Positions 62,558-64,000 of a stretch of 64,000 nucleotides of DNA are shown here, in pieces. The translations under genes were made by a program, and so were the position numbers. The DNA lies in the NCBI GenBank assembly GCA_963835705.1, contig CAWIGR010000012.1, positions 248,001 through 312,000 on the forward strand. The letters are read 5' to 3'. The DNA comes from JACVRW01 sp963835705 (lineage in GTDB: Bacteria > Actinomycetota > Thermoleophilia > Solirubrobacterales > Thermoleophilaceae). Numbering within the stretch: position 1 is the stretch's first letter; each line of letters starts with the position of its first letter. The notes beneath the pieces are model-generated. The model did no database searches, was not told the DNA's origin, and saw only the letters and a program-made list of their open reading frames with translations.

Positions 62558-63346
62558 CTAGCGCGTTCGGAATGAGCCGGACGAGAGCGTTTGGTTCCCG
62601 CTGCGCTCGATCGCCAGCACCTCCCAGTTGTACGCGGTGCGGCGCTGGAGAAATCCGTCCGGCACCTTGATGCGTGTCACCGACCGAGGCAGGTACATGC
62701 TCAGCCCGAACTTCCCGATCATGTGGCGGTGAGGCTCGACGTCCTTCTCCACGATGAGCTGGTACGCGATGATCTTCACGGGCTTACCGGTGATCGTCTT
62801 GGACACGGGCCTCCAGCGGGCGACGATGCCGCGCACCGGCACCCGTGCCCCTTCGCGGGGGGAGATGAGCTTCGGGCCCGCGGGGATGTCGTGCGTCAGC
62901 CGGGCCGTTCCGGAGGTCTGGCCCGTACTTGTGCCGTTCTCCTGCCCAGGGCCGGCGATCGTGTAGTTCCCCTCGGGTAGTTTGGCGAGCATCTCGTCGA
63001 TCGGCACCTTGGCGTTCTCGGGCTCGACGGTCTCGAAGAACAGCTCGGTCAGCCCGAGCTCGCCGAGGTTGCCGCGGCCCTCGAATGCCAGCACGTCGCC
63101 GGCGGGCCCGCGCACTTCGAGCCGCCGCCAGCCCTCGCTGTCGATGAACCCCTGAAAGCCGGTGTCCTTGTCGGTCGCGTTGTGCTCGATGTTGAGCTTT
63201 GCGTCCTTGAGCGGTACGTCGGCGGCCGAGCCGGAGCCGGCGCGGGCCGACTCCTCCGCACCTGGGTCGGCGTCGGCGTACACGGCCAGCGCCGCGAGCG
63301 CCGCGGCGCACAGCAGGACGGGGGATGAGCGGCCGAGGTGCTTCAT
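62558..63346 (-). CDS. Secreted protein with Ig/FnIII-like C-terminus, unknown
   Basis: 262 residues from ATG 63346 with GGGAGG 5 bases upstream. Signal peptide 1-24. LNIEHNATDKDTGFQGFIDS and WRRLEVRGPAGDVLAFEGRG form the N-terminal domain; the last ~100 residues (KLISPREGARVPV, AYNWEVLAIERSGNQTLSSG) look like a fibronectin type III fold. No catalytic motif. Confidence 0.7.
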   Translation of the reverse strand: MKHLGRSSPVLLCAAALAALAVYADADPGAEESARAGSGSAADVPLKDAKLNIEHNATDKDTGFQGFIDSEGWRRLEVRGPAGDVLAFEGRGNLGELGLTELFFETVEPENAKVPIDEMLAKLPEGNYTIAGPGQENGTSTGQTSGTARLTHDIPAGPKLISPREGARVPVRGIVARWRPVSKTITGKPVKIIAYQLIVEKDVEPHRHMIGKFGLSMYLPRSVTRIKVPDGFLQRRTAYNWEVLAIERSGNQTLSSGSFRTR

Positions 63347-63349
63347 CAC

Positions 63350-63738
63350 TACCTCCCGGGCTTCGAGGGTCTGTCCGCTCGGCCGACGCTACGGGGCCCT
63401 GATGAGACCCAACTGAGACGCGGCCCTACAGCCGGCCGCCGACACCGGGGAGGACAGCAGGATCTTGCACCGCGTGGTGGTGGTCATCCTCGGCCTTGTT
63501 GGGCCGCATCGGAGCGGGCATGCGCAAAGCCATGGCGGCCGCCAACGCGCTCGCCTTTCGTCCACTGCGGGAGCCAGCTCGGTGCCGGCCGAGACGCTCG
63601 CACGTCGCGCATAGCGATAGCGCCACGGTCGCCGAGGCGCCGACTCGCAAGACTGCTCCTTCTCGTCCAGAGCAGTAGTGACCGGGCCCGATCTACGGCG
63701 CGCCAAGCGACGCCAGGGCGAACACTCGCGCGCGGCAT
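63350..63738. repeat. Gene-free stretch with dispersed repeat copies
   Basis: On the minus strand 63545-63605 carries GCGAGCGTCTCGGCCGGCAC continuing as at 32842 (~35 identical bases). On the plus strand CGTCCAGAGCAGTAGTGACC (63667) is a variant of the CGTCCAAAGCAGCAG block. No gene. Confidence 0.6.
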
Positions 63739-64000
63739 TTAGCGGAGCGATCGGAACGCGGCGCGGATCTCGGTCGCGAACAGTTCGGGCTCTTCCCAGG
63801 CGGCGAAGTGGCCGCCCTTGTCGACCTTGTTGAAGTAGACGAGGTTGGGGTAGGCCCGCTCGGCCCAGTTCCGCGGCGCTTGGTACTGCTCGCCGGGAAA
63901 GACGGTCACGGCAACGGGGATGGAAACACCTTTGGCGTTGAAGAAACCCCCCTTGTATTCCCAATAGAGACGAGACGCAGAGACCCCTGTGTTCGTCAGC
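63739..64000 (-). CDS. Epoxide-hydrolase-like alpha/beta hydrolase, 3' part
   Basis: The last ~86 residues are visible, running off the right edge: KGVSIPVAVTVFPGEQYQAP, RNWAERAYPNLVYFNKVDKG and GHFAAWEEPELFATEIRAAF. The catalytic His is in KGGHFAAWE. This is the end of the EHN-type epoxide hydrolase family common in soil actinobacteria. The stop is TAA at 63741-63739. Confidence 0.88.
   Translation of the reverse strand, partial: LTNTGVSASRLYWEYKGGFFNAKGVSIPVAVTVFPGEQYQAPRNWAERAYPNLVYFNKVDKGGHFAAWEEPELFATEIRAAFRSLR

Overview
The window is very GC-rich with actinobacterial features: leaderless-looking promoters, GTG/CTG/TTG starts, an htpX-pspAB pair, and many secreted proteins with Arg/Pro-rich tails. 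The best guess is a soil actinobacterium of the Thermoleophilia (Solirubrobacterales-like). This rests on protein style and gene order, not on a marker gene.

The left third (1-22 kb) is ordinary chromosome. It holds gltB (5' part), a ParA-type ATPase, an amidase, a Nudix hydrolase, a VapBC pair, the lysA-hom-thrC-thrB operon in which each gene overlaps the next, a metal ABC transporter (permease-ATPase-permease) behind a Fur/Zur-type palindrome, lgt, a secreted subtilase, an M23 peptidase with a coiled-coil stalk, and htpX-pspAB.

From about 22 kb on, the window is accessory in character. An integrase/excisionase pair abuts pspAB, followed by a 5'-truncated IS3 element, a frameshifted lipoprotein deacetylase, a bacterial SET-domain protein, Hsp20, an NAD-type formate dehydrogenase, small unknown proteins, five NTF2/SnoaL-like proteins spread over 24 kb, an IS481 element inserted at CTAG, and two copies of an IS110-family (IS1111-type) element. 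Long gene-poor gaps carry a degenerate dispersed repeat family, and at least one IS110 copy appears to sit inside a repeat copy.

The most unusual locus is 38.7-44.6 kb. A secreted protein with more than 80 tandem 11-residue Val/Glu/Pro repeats and a C-terminal membrane anchor (one frameshift) is followed 75 bp later by a protein with an export signal, two peptidoglycan-binding segments, one transmembrane helix and a cytoplasmic serine-recombinase domain. In that domain the catalytic Ser and its neighbouring Arg are replaced. This looks like a wall-attached membrane protein with a probably non-catalytic DNA-binding recombinase fold. A small coiled-coil protein follows.

The right end has an M1 peptidase, a VOC protein, a polymer-forming membrane protein, relics (phospholipase C, tRNA 3' half), then a fasciclin protein and a DUF378 protein next to a CarH-type B12 photoreceptor repressor. 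The carH and DUF378 promoters share a nearly identical 12-bp element. The window ends inside an epoxide-hydrolase-like gene.

Many otherwise conserved genes carry single-base frameshifts. This suggests either uncorrected indels in the assembly or heavy gene decay; both are kept open in the entries.
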